A stretch of DNA of 64,000 bases, taken from positions 25,108,001 through 25,172,000 of the forward strand of contig OX485804.1 of assembly GCA_950295325.1 (NCBI GenBank). The letters run 5' to 3'. The notes beneath the pieces were generated by a model that worked only from the letters and a program-made list of their open reading frames with translations, did no database searches and was not told where the DNA came from. Below, piece by piece: positions 48,000-60,385 of the stretch. Source of the DNA: Polytrichum commune (taxonomy: Eukaryota > Streptophyta > Polytrichopsida > Polytrichales > Polytrichaceae). Each line of letters opens with the position of its first letter. Position 1 is the stretch's first letter. The position numbers and the translations under genes were made by a program.

Positions 48000-48620
48000 T
48001 CTTCATCTCCAAGGGGTGGACTCTTCAAAAACCACGTATGAATTAAACGTGAGTGCAAGAAGAGGTATTATTTGAGGCATTAATTTACACATTGTACATA
48101 AGGGAGACATATTATTTTTACTCTAGTGTGTACAACTTAAAAAGTTATTTGAAAATTTGAAATAAAGGTAGACGTAGAAAAGAGGGTCCTAAGATTTAGA
48201 GGAAAATCTGACAATAGATGTGTTAGATGTTTCATCTAGAATACATGGTTTCATCCATTGTTGTCATGATTGTTATGTCCATTCTCATTAGGGTTTGCAT
48301 TTGGGTTCTAGGTTTTAACAAACTAGATGCTCTTGGAGTGCTCATGGGCCGGCTCACTGGATTGTGAATAAATTATTGTGCACTTGTCTTTGTTTGTTTG
48401 ATGCAAGCATTCAGTTAAATCCTCTAGATGAAAATTTGTTCAACAACTTTATCATCAAAAAGTGAAAAGGGATTTTATCTGTAATAAAGACCTATTTAAT
48501 TTCAATGTTTTTATCTTGTATATGTAGTAGAGGCATTTATCACATTAAATTGAAAATCTGACTATAAATACATGAGCCCATTTTCTATCATGCCATTAGT
48601 AAGTATACGGTTTTTTTTCT
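48000..48620 (-). repeat. Dispersed ~630-bp repeat, copy B
   Basis: This is the reverse-complement match of 12290-12920 in the coiled-coil gene intron. Shared landmarks on its minus strand are ATTTAATGTGATAAATGCCTC, AACCTAGAACCCAAATGCAAA and TGCCTCAAATAATACC. Confidence 0.65.
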
Positions 48621-51329
48621 CTATAAACTTCTCATATATAGGGGGTTTGATTTCATGATGACCCATGCACGTCATTTAAGCTTCCAATGAAGAGTCCACC
48701 CCCTAGGTCTTCATTTGAGCAGAAAATTTTCCCCTTTCTTGCTCGCCCACCAATGCTAACAACTACCTCAACGACACATGACATGATGGATTATCCTATA
48801 ATGGGTTGAAGGGGGGGGGGGGGGAGGGGAGTACATTGGAGTCTAATCCACGGAAAACATCCAAAAATGTTAGCCTTGCCTATCCATGTTATGCCTGCCC
48901 TAAAGGGCTTTTTGTGGATTTTGTGAGATCATGGGGTTTTAGTGCTTGGCATTTGCATCAGCACGATGGCCATGTTATTGTTACCCATATATGTTATGTG
49001 TCTTATGGGCTCGCTCTAAATCTGCTTATCCAAGCCCCAAATCTCTAATTGCCTACAACAATCACTCCATGCCACCTCTTGATTAACCACATTGGTATGA
49101 AGCACATGGTGTATACATCTAGGTGATTGAGACAATGTTTTGACCACCAAAAACGAAGAAGGCTTTAGCCTCCAAAAGGTCTTATTTAAGCTTCTCCATG
49201 TGCTAAAACATGTGTCTGAGCTATATGCTTCCAATGCATGTACATAGACAACTCTTTATCCCCTTCCAAAAATTCCAAAGGCCACATAGAGGGAAACATT
49301 GTAGACTCATGAGTAGACTACAATCGCAACAATAACCTTCACATTGCATAAAGACTACCTGGATACAAAACATCCTAAGAGCTTAACTTAATGCGAACCT
49401 ACTTGCCATTAATGCCATCCAAGATAACCAACTAAACACCCACATCTTCATGGACAGACTCAACATTTTTTTCTTGATAAAGTACCATATCAAACACCCA
49501 TCGTTACAACACCGCCATCTAGATAAACTACTAATAGTTGCCATCATCCACCAAATATACTAGACCAAATATGTCCAAAAAGAACCATCCAAAAAGTTAC
49601 AACACTCACCGGAATTTATGGTAATGAAATAGTGGGCACACTAGCAAATGACAAGACAATCAAAGACATAGAAAAACCCCACTCCCACATCCATACATAA
49701 CACACTTATCTCACATTGGCTCACGGGAATACCATTAGCAACACACAAAGGACCAATACGAAACTTACACACCTTTATCAACAAAGAACATAGACAAAGG
49801 CAAATTCACATACGTAGATAATCGGATTTCAAAACAAACAAATTAATCACAAACTCTTCAACCTCCCCTAGGAAGCACCAAACATCTCCAATGCACAATT
49901 CACCCAAACATTCACATTTTGATACAACTAACATTTAAGTATATTTGGACAAACCAATTGTCCAAAGGTGACAAGGGATGTGCACTTGTGGGGACAAAAA
50001 CATTAAATGACAATAGCAAAAGCAACACCACAACAACCACAACTTTGAATGTTTGTATTTTATGTTTGCCAACCACCATATTTGTGTAGTTTTGAGATCT
50101 AGTATACGTCATGTTGGCGGTTGGTATTGTCCAAAATTCATGCATAAATCCAAATATACTTAATTAAATCCTAGTTATATGCATAGTATTTGTGTTAACA
50201 TAGGAAGAACACATTCTAGCCACTAACCCACACCAACCCCAATTGTACACTATGTCAAAGCAACGAACAAGACACGTGGCCGCGCCTCCTTTCCAAATGC
50301 GCAAACCAATAAAGGCCTATGAATCGCAAGACACAACAAAGCAATACATCTCATAGCCCAATCAGTACAAGCCAACAACCTCACTAGATTCCTCACACTA
50401 GTAAATGCCGAAACCATTAATAACAAATACCCCAAGTCAACCATACTGACATCGCCACTCCCATCATGCCAATGTATGGCAAGACTCTGGCTTGACATCA
50501 TAAGCATAATTGATGTCCCCCCCACCCTCACCCAAAGCAAACACCACTAACCCCATTCCCTTCACTCACAATAGAATTCATCAAATTTACTTGCTTCCAT
50601 GACAAATACCCACTTACAACCATTGAAACTAGACACACCAAATACAACCCACTAATAAGCATCTTATAACACAAAGGGTGGACATCAAACCCACTAATAA
50701 TGATAATAGCAAGAGTCCATGGAGCCATCCATGAACACCCAATAGACAAGCTCCACCCCCAGAAACTCCACCAAAATCCTCATGAATTCTATACACCAAA
50801 ATGTCATCAAAAATCTTACAAACAAACAAACAAACCAAAGACTCGACCATAAACAAGCTCCCATGGCACCCCTACCTAACCTCTTGATACCTTGTTAAAC
50901 TACTTGTGGAACTATGAAGCCCACCTCCCAAAAGGAAGCCACATGCCACATCATGATGAATATACAACAAACATATATATGATAATATATTCACATTGGT
51001 GCTTGAAGACCAAAGTTTCTTTTTCTCTTTTTCTTTCCTTGCTTCCATGTTTAACAAAAATCCGAAATCAATCAATTCATCAAGAGCACTTCATGTTATT
51101 GAATATTTAGGTTCAAATAACTGAAGTATGTGTGTACATAAATACTCTAGGTTTGTGACAATCAAACCTTCTGCAAAGACCCTTTGTGGCTCTAAATTAG
51201 TAACAACTCACACTACTACAACACTAATTATTGAGTCCACTTTCCTATTCAATGTACGATTTACTTTAGCATCTTACTTAGGATATAAGTTTCTCCCAAT
51301 TATAATCTTTAGATCATAAAGATTTTACT
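48621..51329. other. AT-rich spacer, no gene seen
   Basis: It contains a G-run near 48810-48822. Long frames are low-complexity and show no domain. Confidence 0.4.
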
Positions 51330-52180
51330 CTAGAACAATGAAATGAAATGAATTGAAGCCAAGAGGCTTATGGGACAAGCAATACATCAAGATGGTGTCA
51401 AAAAAGCTAATTTTCTAGAGTAACGGAGTGCAGTGGCCTCAGTAAGATATATTGTAGCTCTCTAGTAGCTTGGGCAGAAAAAATTTAATTTAAAGGTGCC
51501 TAAAATTCTGGGATTGATTTCGTTGAGTGTCAAAATAATTAAATAAATCAATCAATCAAAGAGTACCTAAAATCAAAATAATGCAAGTGACATAGTTTCT
51601 CACAAAGACCACTCCGTATAACTCTCACACAAAGCAAAACCCTGACATACAAGTACAAGACAAACTTCAGGGTAAGGAATGTTGGTTAAAGGAAGTGCTT
51701 AGGTTAATTGTAGCCATCATGAATGAAATCGGGAAAACCATCCATGAATTATAGGAATGACTTGGATGAATGTCGAACTTATTTTAAATTACCTTTTTAG
51801 CTTGCCCAATTTTAGAATACTATTTCATGGGCTACCTAACTTACTTTCACACTTTTAGTTAATTACTAGGCAGAAAGGTCCCCAAGCTGCTAGGGAGCTA
51901 CGGTAGGTTGGTGGTCTAGTTGGAAGAAAGACTTGAGACTACCTAGTACTACATTCTAAAATAGGGAAGGGGATCTATTTCTACTGAAGTTGTAGAGGAG
52001 ATATTCCAACACAAAATGTGCCTCATTTGCATCTGCATTTTCTAGACACATATATAATTGGCAAAGTATTTATCCCTATAGATTGGGATAGTCAACCACC
52101 AACCAATTTCAATGATCTGATTTGATTTGATTTGATTGGCAAGTATATGATTTGAGGTGCAATAAGCAGCAACGATATTG
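51330..52180 (-). mobile_element. LINE 3'-tail fragment (minus), copy 3
   Basis: Read on the minus strand it ends CATAAGCCTCTTGGCTTCAA and TTTCATTTCATTG, as copies 1 and 2 do. Farther upstream it has AATGAGGCACATTTTGTGTTGG (split here by a few changes), encoding the same EAHFVLE-type motif. It includes an extra segment at about 51430-51900 compared with copy 1, so it is either longer or itself interrupted. Confidence 0.6.
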
Positions 52181-54101
52181 CATCGGATGGTGCAACGGTT
52201 GCTTCAAGTAGAATTCACATTTTTGTTGGAAAAATCCTTTAAGCGAAGGGAATCTAAATTCCTTCCACGGAGATGAAAAGAGTTCCACTATGTAGCGATA
52301 CAGGCCATCATGTTACAAGCACTACAATATCAAATATATGCTTCAATCAGAACACATATGATCTTCATAGAAATGATTGCCACTTCATTGTTTGATAAGG
52401 AGGTGCAAGTTGGGATGGTGTTTGACAATTGGAAGCACACGTAGTCAGGTGTAATGATGGAACTGCATGCCCTTCAGAATCAATCACATGGCCGCAGATT
52501 TTGCTCAAAACGATACTCCTCTCCACTCACTTCATGTCGTCACTTTCATCTTCCCATTTTCTACTCATAATTGTGTTCACAAATGCATGCAGTTGTTCGA
52601 AAGCTCTGAATTTGAACAGAGATGGATATTTACAACTCCAGTTTGCACCCTTCGTTTGTAGAATGAAACCTGTAGCGAAACGATATAGCAATATGTAATT
52701 CACATGAGATCGCCAAATATGTGATCAAACAGTGTAGCATTGTTATGCGTTCCGAAGCTGGATGGAAGTCGATATGCATACTATATTCATGTGTTCAATA
52801 AACAAGGCACCTGTATGTATTCGGGAACAAAGCTTCGGTATAAAAACCAGTCTTCCAAGATAATTCTAGCCCATATAGTCCTCCCAGAAACTCAACATAA
52901 TAATGTTTCAAAGAGATTTGAATCCACGGCAGACAGGTTTGTGAATTGCAAGGAATTAGAGTAAACCTACACCCATTGAGCAAGTACTTTGCAAAAGCAT
53001 AAGAAACCCACACCCAGAAATAACGCAATATGTAATAAACAATAAGTCACAGCACAAACCATCATCTGTGCTGATCATCATAACAGGTCATTTGTCACCT
53101 TCAAACATACATACAGTTGTGATATCCCCAGTTGTAAACAAATCTCAGACCTTGGAATAAGAGATACCAGATTGCCCCAAAAAAAGAAAAGAAAAGCTCA
53201 GAACAGATCAGGGGGTTATCAAATTGGCCATAGGAAATTCATGTACAGGAAAGGAAGACATGCAGATCAAATGATAGAATTGCCTGCAGAAACCGTTGGT
53301 TATTCAAAGTGCAAGGAACGGTCAACAAAGTAGGCCTCCCTTGGTCTTGAGAAGTACATATAGTCCTTCCAAATTGATCTCTTGCAAGTCTCAGCAACCA
53401 GATACATTTGATTACAGTGCGGTACAATGCTAAACTTGCAGATTGAATACCAGTTGCTTGTTCCAGATCTGCACAGGAAATACGACTCATTACCAAACTG
53501 TCATCGAAATAAATGCCACATTCTGGGTTTATTCCAAGGAGATTGAAAAACGATGTCTAAAAGCCTAGGGATCAATATGTAAAGCAAGGCACAGACCAGG
53601 AGAAAGCACATATGTGATAAATATAATAGAAATACTCAGTACTATAATAAATCTTTATAATCGTATCAGGAAAGAGTTTAATACCTTAAAAGCGCCTCCA
53701 TTGTGTGGAGGCTTCTAGCATAGTGTTGAGCATATTTTGAATGCCAACTCCATGACAGATGATCAGGGTCTTCCCTGTTGCAGCATCTTCACATTCCATT
53801 CACATGCATCACCTTTGCCCCACATACTTATTAGCCAACAACAGCTATAGAGGTTTTGCAATCCTGGGAGTGGATATGTGCAAGCTGTGGATATACACAG
53901 CCTTGACCCGAAGTGTTATTTCCAGGTCCATCGCACATGTCTTCCAATCACAGCAATTGCTGCTGCCATTGAGAGTATCCTTGAGTCCTTACAGCTCCAG
54001 CTGCCTTGTAATATGGCATTCATCATATAACACCTAAACCTCTATCACAAGCACAGTGAAGAAGTTACCTCTCTAACCAATTTTCTCAGTTTCCCAGAGC
54101 C
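52181..54101. other. PYL 3' flank and spacer
   Basis: The stretch nearest 54101 should hold the 3' UTR of the PYL gene (minus strand). No other gene is recognised. Confidence 0.4.
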
Positions 54102-55025
54102 CTATTCATGAACCCAAGTGGGTGCATTGGTGTTTCCGTGCTGTGGTTCCATGCCCAACTTGATGTGATCTTCTGAAGCTGATAACCCTGGCTCTTGTGA
54201 AGAATCCATCTCCTCTGGAACGACCTGTTCCAGTGAAATATCTTGTGAACTCGCTTGTTCTATGGCGATTGAATCCTCTTGTCTTACGTCCATACACTCT
54301 GCATCTTCTTCTTGAGGCATATTGTCAACCTCAGGGGCTTCAGCAGTCACCACTTGATCTTCAGGCATGCTGTTACTACCAGAAGTCTCCATGGCTGTAG
54401 GACCTTGTGTTTCTCTTTGCCTTAAGCCAATAGCCCCAGAGGCTTCTGCCAATGAGAGCCGTTGGGTGTCCCCTTGTAAGACAAGATGCTCTGCCACCTG
54501 ACATAAGGATTTCAGGTTGCATTTTACTAAAGTATCTGCAAACAACTGAGTCTCCTCTTTTGTATTTCCCTCTGGGACATCTACATAGTACGATTCAAGG
54601 ACTAAAGTACCAGACCTTCCATTAATCTCATGTTCGTGCAAGGATGTGACTGAACAGTAATTGTGAAGACGATGACCTCCACCAAGCACTCGAAAACTGA
54701 GAATGTGCTGCTCCTCATCCAGGAGCTCTAGTCGCTCAACACTTGAGGTAGCTGGAATGCCAGATATGAGACGAACTTCACGTACAGTGCCCACCTTTCC
54801 ATCACCTTTAATTATACTACAGCTTTGAATGAACTTTTTGTAGACTTGAGGTCTATCAAAACTGCTGACAATCGACCAGACATCCTTCAAGGACGCATTT
54901 ATCAGCTGTATTAGTATGGAACCACACTGCGTTGCCTCAAGCTCATATTTGTGATATTGACAAATAAAATCTTGCCGATCAGCTAGCAGGTACTGTAAGT
55001 CATGTGACGCCCTGGAGTGCCTCAT
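54102..55025 (-). CDS. PYL: PYR/PYL/RCAR-type abscisic-acid receptor with long acidic C-terminal tail, 307 aa
   Basis: START/Bet v 1-fold receptor that, when bound to ABA, inhibits clade-A PP2C phosphatases and so releases SnRK2 kinases. The domain spans about residues 24-185 counted from the ATG at 55025. ABA-pocket residues are present: the lysine in VYKKF (K63, equivalent to PYR1 K59), the gate SGIPA (88-92), ERLELLDEE, the latch HRL (118-120), [15 protein letters not shown] and the C-terminal helix [19 protein letters not shown]. Differences are Ile for the usual gate Leu and GGGHRL for GG(D/E)HRL. The receptor domain is one exon. Residues about 186-307 form an acidic E/D/Q/S-rich tail not found in typical ~200-residue PYLs. 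Start choice: an in-frame TGA lies seven codons upstream of the ATG. Confidence 0.93.
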   Translation of the reverse strand: MRHSRASHDLQYLLADRQDFICQYHKYELEATQCGSILIQLINASLKDVWSIVSSFDRPQVYKKFIQSCSIIKGDGKVGTVREVRLISGIPATSSVERLELLDEEQHILSFRVLGGGHRLHNYCSVTSLHEHEINGRSGTLVLESYYVDVPEGNTKEETQLFADTLVKCNLKSLCQVAEHLVLQGDTQRLSLAEASGAIGLRQRETQGPTAMETSGSNSMPEDQVVTAEAPEVDNMPQEEDAECMDVRQEDSIAIEQASSQDISLEQVVPEEMDSSQEPGLSASEDHIKLGMEPQHGNTNAPTWVHE

Positions 55026-55047
55026 TTCTTGAAATTTCAGCAATCAT

Positions 55048-55230
55048 TCATCCATCTGCACCGCATGATAGCTCCGAAAGTGCAGAATCCTGTGCTGCTT
55101 CACAAATCGCCCTGTTTGTATGCCCACCACTAGTTTGTCTGAAGACTGTTTGAAGCTGCTGTTGACTTCCCGCATTCAAATCCAATCTATGAACTGAATG
55201 CCAAATCCCTTTTGAACCAACACACAGCAC
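55048..55230 (-). promoter_or_regulatory. Possible upstream ORF of the PYL gene, 60 codons
   Basis: An ATG-started frame (MLCVGSKGIWHSVHRL...) ends with TGA at 55048-55050, only 22 nt before the PYL ATG at 55025. If it lies in the mature leader it could limit translation. Whether this stretch is exonic is unknown. Confidence 0.35.
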
Positions 55231-57299
55231 AATGTCACAATATAGTCTCCAGCTTCATCCCCACGACGATGCTGCCAAACTAATCATACCACATGAAGTC
55301 TACATGTAACTCGAGGGAACTAGAGACATACAAGTTAGTTTTCCAGCATAAGCCAGCAAGGCTGTTCTAATAAAAAGAACTTGATAAATTGAGGAAGGAA
55401 TCATGGAAGACACTAATATTAATGGAAGCTGAAGACAATTAGGTAAAGAAACAGAACAAGTGAATGACTCAATTTTCACAACTCCCACACATTAGAAGCT
55501 CGTTGATGAGTAGGGAATATCCAAAGAGCGTTCCTACGAACACTGCCGGTGACATTCAGGTCTATGTAAGGAGAGGCTCACAAAATGAAGGCCCTGCCAT
55601 AAAATCTGAAGTTATAGAATGCACGCTGAAACAATGACTCAAATCAGATTATTTAGCAAACTTCCTCTTCTATGCTAATAATTTAGAATGTAAATACGTG
55701 AAATTGATCTCCCTACCAATGATAATGACCTAAATTTCAGAATTTTTCTGATCAGAGGGGTAGAAATGTGAGTAAAAACTTGATCTTGACGTGTGACTGT
55801 ACGGTCAAGATATAAGACCCACGATAGGCAAAAATAAGAGCCATAACCCAAGTGGAAAATGTCTTGGAAGAACTGTTAATGCTAGACGTTCTCAACATGG
55901 AAACGAATAAACTTGCGCAACTCTGAGCGGATTTCGACTGACCATTATTATCCAGAACAGACTTCCAAAGAAAAAAAAGATCACATTAAACAGTCAATCG
56001 ATTCCTGTTGATCGAATCGCTATAGAAGATAATAAGGTTTCTGATTCGTCTACTTACGACAACGAACAGGTCATTAAGCAGAGCGAGATCAAGCTCGTTA
56101 GATAATGCACGGACGTTCCTTCATTAAAAGGTCACATTCCTTCTCAATATTGGATCACATTTCCTAACTCTGCTGCCGCTACCTTCCGAACCAAGGAGGC
56201 TATAACAACAGCAGGGACTGTCTCTCCGTTGCTATTACACCTATAGCTTATCCGTAGAACTTATGAGATTGATGAAAATACTAGAACGACATCATTACTC
56301 AGTGTGCGGCCAAAAGAGTAGCGTCTTTTCAAATCGGAGACAGACCAGCACGCCTCCACATAGTCCTCGTAGAAGGTTACGTCAAGTGCTCCCAATCTTA
56401 AGTGAGATCAAAACATACTGAGAAGACCTGGAAACAGAAGAATCCAGTGACGTCAGACCTCCTTGGACACACACCCTGGGGCTTCAAAAGACATGCACGG
56501 ATATGCAAGATTCGAAGGCCAATAGTCATTTTTTCTCCCTCATTGAGGAACCTTCAGGCCATGTCAATCGCAACTGGCCAAATACACTCATTTACGAGTT
56601 ACCATATTCATTTTCGGTTTGAAGTAGTGTTAAGAATGTGGAGTGCAATTCACGCATCTGAAAGACGCTCTGGCACAGTTTCCAAGGTAGGCTCCGTCCG
56701 CTTATCTCAATCTCAATTGAAATGACGAGCAGGACATGCCACATGTTTCGATGCAGATATCACATCGAGACCACTAGACAGTCGCATTTTATGCGTCTAG
56801 AACATATCTCAATGACCTCACCTAGTGTTATCCACCACCTCGTAGGTTTCAAATCTACATGTATGTCGTGAAGCACGTAGAAACCAAAATGATCGCCAAA
56901 GTTGGATCAAGTGTTCAACTTACAAGCTTTCACCGAAGACTGACAACTAACCTAAATCTTCACCAAGAAACGTAAGTCTACTTTCTTTGCAAAATACAGC
57001 ACACAAGTTGTTCACACAGGCCAAAACCAGCGCACCTTACAAACTCGCCTTTGCGGCGGCAACGAAATCACTTGACCACATTAGCATCCCCCTCACATTT
57101 CCCATTCTGTTACAACTTCCGTCCATTCCAAGAAGGGAAAAAGTGAGACACCGCACCTGGATTGCCAAGCCCATTCGCCATGCCACATGCAAGATCTGTC
57201 GAGGGAGAGGCCCATTGTCATCCGATCACAGAGGTTCCGATAAGCCGTTAACACCGCCACCAAATGGCGCTCTCTCACACGTAGCTATGCTATGGGCCC
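55231..57299. other. PYL upstream / probable leader introns
   Basis: No gene is recognised. It lies between the PYL coding exon and the GC-rich stretch at 57300-58080, so it may hold one or more 5' UTR introns. Confidence 0.35.
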
Positions 57300-57446
57300 C
57301 CGAGCATGCACAGCGACCAGTGGATGCATAAACCACCCAACCGGACGTCCGCTACGCACATCCACCCCCGCCGCCGATTCAGCTGCCAACTAACTCCCAC
57401 AACGCCACCACCACACCTGCCCCCCACGAACCCCCTTCCTTCCACT

Positions 57447-57479
<33 letters not shown>

Positions 57480-58080
57480 AACGAAACAACCAAACAAGCA
57501 CACAATCCCCGAAATCTTCCTACACCACCACTTCTCCCACCTCCGACCCCGGCCACCGCCCTGCGCACAACACCAAACGCACTGCCAGACGCCTCTCACA
57601 AGAAGGCCACAGGCCGAGCCAGCCAGTTCCCACAGGCAACCGGAGGAAACGTCACCACACAAACACGCAGCTTGCGAGGGCGGAAACGAGAGAATGAACC
57701 GATAAAACCGCGGTAAAAGGCGCAGCGAGGAGCGATGCGGAAGCAGCGGTGATATTCTAATGCATGGGAGGGATCTGGAGAGTGAAGGGCGGAGCGCAAC
57801 GGCAGGGGGCCGCAACGCGAGCACGGGAGGGTTGGGTAGGGTGGGGGGGCGCTGGCGGGGTGGTTCTTCTTCTTCTTCTTCTTTCTTCCCCTTCCCCTTC
57901 TCCTCCTACCCGGAGTCTGTTGCAAAGAGCAAAAGAGCGAGCGAGCGAGCGATGAAGGGCAGGGGACGGGCGGGCGGACGGGCGGGCGGGCGAGGGGGGA
58001 TGAACCCCGGGTTAGTTTTCCCTTAACCCTTATCCCCCCCCTTTCCTTAACTCCAGGCCGGGGTTCTGGAACCCCCTCGA
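57300..58080 (-). promoter_or_regulatory. GC-rich low-complexity region, possible PYL promoter/5' leader
   Basis: This is the most GC-rich stretch of the window. It has an (AC)n run at about 57455-57476, a CTT/CCTTCC pyrimidine tract at about 57865-57910, (GAGC)n at about 57935-57952 and (GGGC)n at about 57966-57991. Long frames on both strands are compositional. Pyrimidine/purine tracts and GC-rich DNA are common near plant transcription starts, and the nearest gene reading away from here is PYL; the link is inferred. Confidence 0.4.
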
Positions 58081-58240
58081 TGCTTCCGGTCCGGGTATCT
58101 GTAGCATGTACCAGGGTATCTGCGTCATGTTTTTTGGTCCGATCCATGCTTCCGGGCCGGTTATGTGGCGGGTACCACGGTATCGGCGTCATGTTCTTTG
58201 GCCCGACCGATGCTACCCGGCGGTTCTGGACCGGTTATAC
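58076..58240 (+). repeat. Tandem ~65-bp units
   Basis: Two full units and one partial unit of CGATGCTTCCGG(T/G)CCGG ... GGTATC(T/G)GCGTCATGTT(T/C) TTTGG. GC-rich, not coding as far as I can see. Confidence 0.8.
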
Positions 58241-58276
58241 GGTGTCGCACCACTGTGTGCACTTGGAAATTAGCCC

Positions 58277-58925
58277 TAAGAGGATATCATTGGCTTTATG
58301 GTACAGTGGTGGTCGAGGGCGCCCACTTGCGCTATATTGCAGTTGTGTTGATTTAGGGTAAAGTAAAGTTCCGTAATGCATGTCATGGGGGAGGGTGGAA
58401 ATGTGTAGAATCATTGCATGGCCCGGAGATGACAAAAAATATCCTAGTTGACTTTAAAATTGACATAACATTATTTAGTTGATGAGTTGTGTGCAGCCCG
58501 CCTTGGCTTCAGATTCGATCTAAAGTATTGGGGTTCCAGCATCCAGAGGTTTTATTTGTGAATCGACTACGGGGCTCATCAACACGGCTCATGAACTAAG
58601 TAATGGTATGTGAGTTCAACGACCTTGAAGAACCCGATTAGCTTTAATTATCATGAAGTCGGTTTTGCTTGCTTGATGTTCTCCCAACACTTCCAGACCA
58701 ACTATATAATATTATATGTGGGTTCCTACATGGGTGGCCACTAGGGTCTAAGAGGACGTCATTGGCTTGATGTTGCAGTGGTCGATGATGGTGCCACTTG
58801 CACTAGATTACGGTGTGTTGATTTGGGGCCCCTTGATGTTAGGGTAAAGTTTCACGCATGTCACGGAGGATGGTGAAATTGTGTGGAAGCATTGTGTAGC
58901 CCAAAGATTTCTATAAGTACCCCGA
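58277..58925 (+). repeat. Direct repeat pair, ~175-bp units, period ~472 bp
   Basis: Positions 58277-58453 and 58749-58925 share TAAGAGGA(T/C)(A/G)TCATTGGCTT, CAGTGGT, GTGTTGATTT(A/G)GGG, AGGGTAAAGT and GCATGTCA. The DNA between them is unrelated. Confidence 0.7.
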
Positions 58926-58959
58926 TTGATCCGGTTAGCTAAGCTATCGTACATTAATT

Positions 58960-60385
58960 CGGCCCCCCTTAACAATAGAGCTTCAATTGAGATTTTGAAC
59001 TTGGAATTTGAGAGCTCGACCAAATCACGAGCTCTTGGTAAATCAAAAAAGTGTAGAATGATCATGTTCAAAGTGAGATATCAAGGGGGGGGGGGAATGG
59101 CATTAAACAAAGGGGGCTTGAGAAGCCAAGAAGGCTTGAAAACTCGTTGGCTTGGGACCCACAAATCAAGAGCTTGAGCTCCTCAACATTTTGAAGCGAC
59201 CTTCATGCATGGGTTGCCGGGAGGATTTTGACCGAGAGTTGTGTCAAAAGTGGTTGAGAGTTCATCATGGGTATGGGATCCATCAAGAAATTTGTCTACT
59301 TAGGAAGTCTGAGCCCCCATAATATAAATAATATATTGTGGTCTCAAGTTGAAAGCTAAAGTATAAAGTGGGTGAGTGTGAGTAAGAGGTTCCCCACCAA
59401 TGAAAAGGCTCCATTCTCAAGCCCTCGATCTTTGAGCCTTCACCCTCTCCAAGACCCCTTTTACATTTAGAGAGGTCAAGAGCACAAAGATTGAGAGCCA
59501 AAAGGAAGAGTTTCTCACCGGCATGGAGTCTCCACTTTACACTTGGGATATTGAATTTCTTACCATGTTTATAATGCTTAGATGGTCCCTTGATGGATCT
59601 CATGTGAACCATCTATGACAAGCTTTCATTAAACATGTTTACAAGTTTGGCGGTCCAATTTTTAAACTACATTGATTCATTAGTGTGGGTTACCATTTTA
59701 AGTTACGTGTTGTTATATAATTTTTACTAGCATCGTCATTTTTAATCAATTAAGTTATATCATATGTTTCAGTGTGCATATCAATTACACTAAATTTGAT
59801 ATTTAGTGACACTTACTATTCAAAGTTACAAAATGCTATATATTTTTACCATTGATGTAATTTTGTACCAAGCAAAGTTGTTAATGTTCAATAATGTCCA
59901 AACGATCAAGTTCACATTTGTTGGTAAAAATATGAGATGTGAATAGTGAATAGATATAGCATTGTGTAATTCCAAATAGTAAGCGTCACTAAGTATGATA
60001 CTTAGTGTACTTGTGTTATTTGCGTAAAAAGTGATACTCTCAGTAAAATGCTATAGCTATGCACAACTCCAAATGATAACCCACACTAATTAGACAAAAC
60101 ATTGTACGTCGTGGAGCTCACATTGTGTGGGGCCCAATCCAATGAGCTTTCTAGCATTGTTTGGCATGTCATGGTTTATTTTCAAGTATTTCTATGCCCC
60201 CTTTGACATCTCACTTTGAGCATGGTCACCTTGTAATCGCTTTAATTCTTTTGAATACAATGATTGGCGAAGCTCTCTACAGTTTGAGCTTTGGATGAAA
60301 GTTTGTCAACTCCAAGCATCAAACTCCCAAAAATCACAAATTCGAGCTCTCAATGTGAGCTTTAGTGCAAAGGGGGCCTATGTCA
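58960..60385. mobile_element. Foldback-type element with ~240-290-bp arms
   Basis: The left arm, about 58960-59195, and the inverted right arm, about 60095-60385, share TTCAAAGTGAGATATC(AAGGGGG), GAGAGCTCGA, GCTC(G/A)TTGG(C/A)TTGGG(A/C)CCCAC and CAACATTTTG/CAATGTTTTG. A 410-bp MITE (59680-60089) lies just inside the right arm. No coding sequence is seen. Confidence 0.6.
59680..60089. mobile_element. MITE, 410 bp, ~170-bp inverted arms
   Basis: The ends are TTAGTGTGGGTTACC (59680) and, inverted, TTAGTGTGGGTTATC (60089). The inverted similarity continues inward through TTGTGCATAGCTATAGCAT/GTTGTTATATAATTT, CACTTACTATT and GCTATAT(A/C)T. Each arm carries a 21-nt palindrome (59788-59808 and 59987-60007). 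It looks non-autonomous; the TTA/TAA ends would fit a PIF/Harbinger- or mariner-like element, but this is not proven. Confidence 0.8.

Noticed and set aside
48810-48822. Poly-G runs as G-quadruplex regulators (also near 59084, 63632 and 63966)
   Set aside because: Single uninterrupted homopolymers in repeat DNA, away from genes; more likely slippage or assembly effects.
57290-58192. Long overlapping frames on both strands
   Set aside because: They follow from the absence of stops in GC-rich simple repeats and contain only low-complexity C/V/G, P/T or R/P runs.
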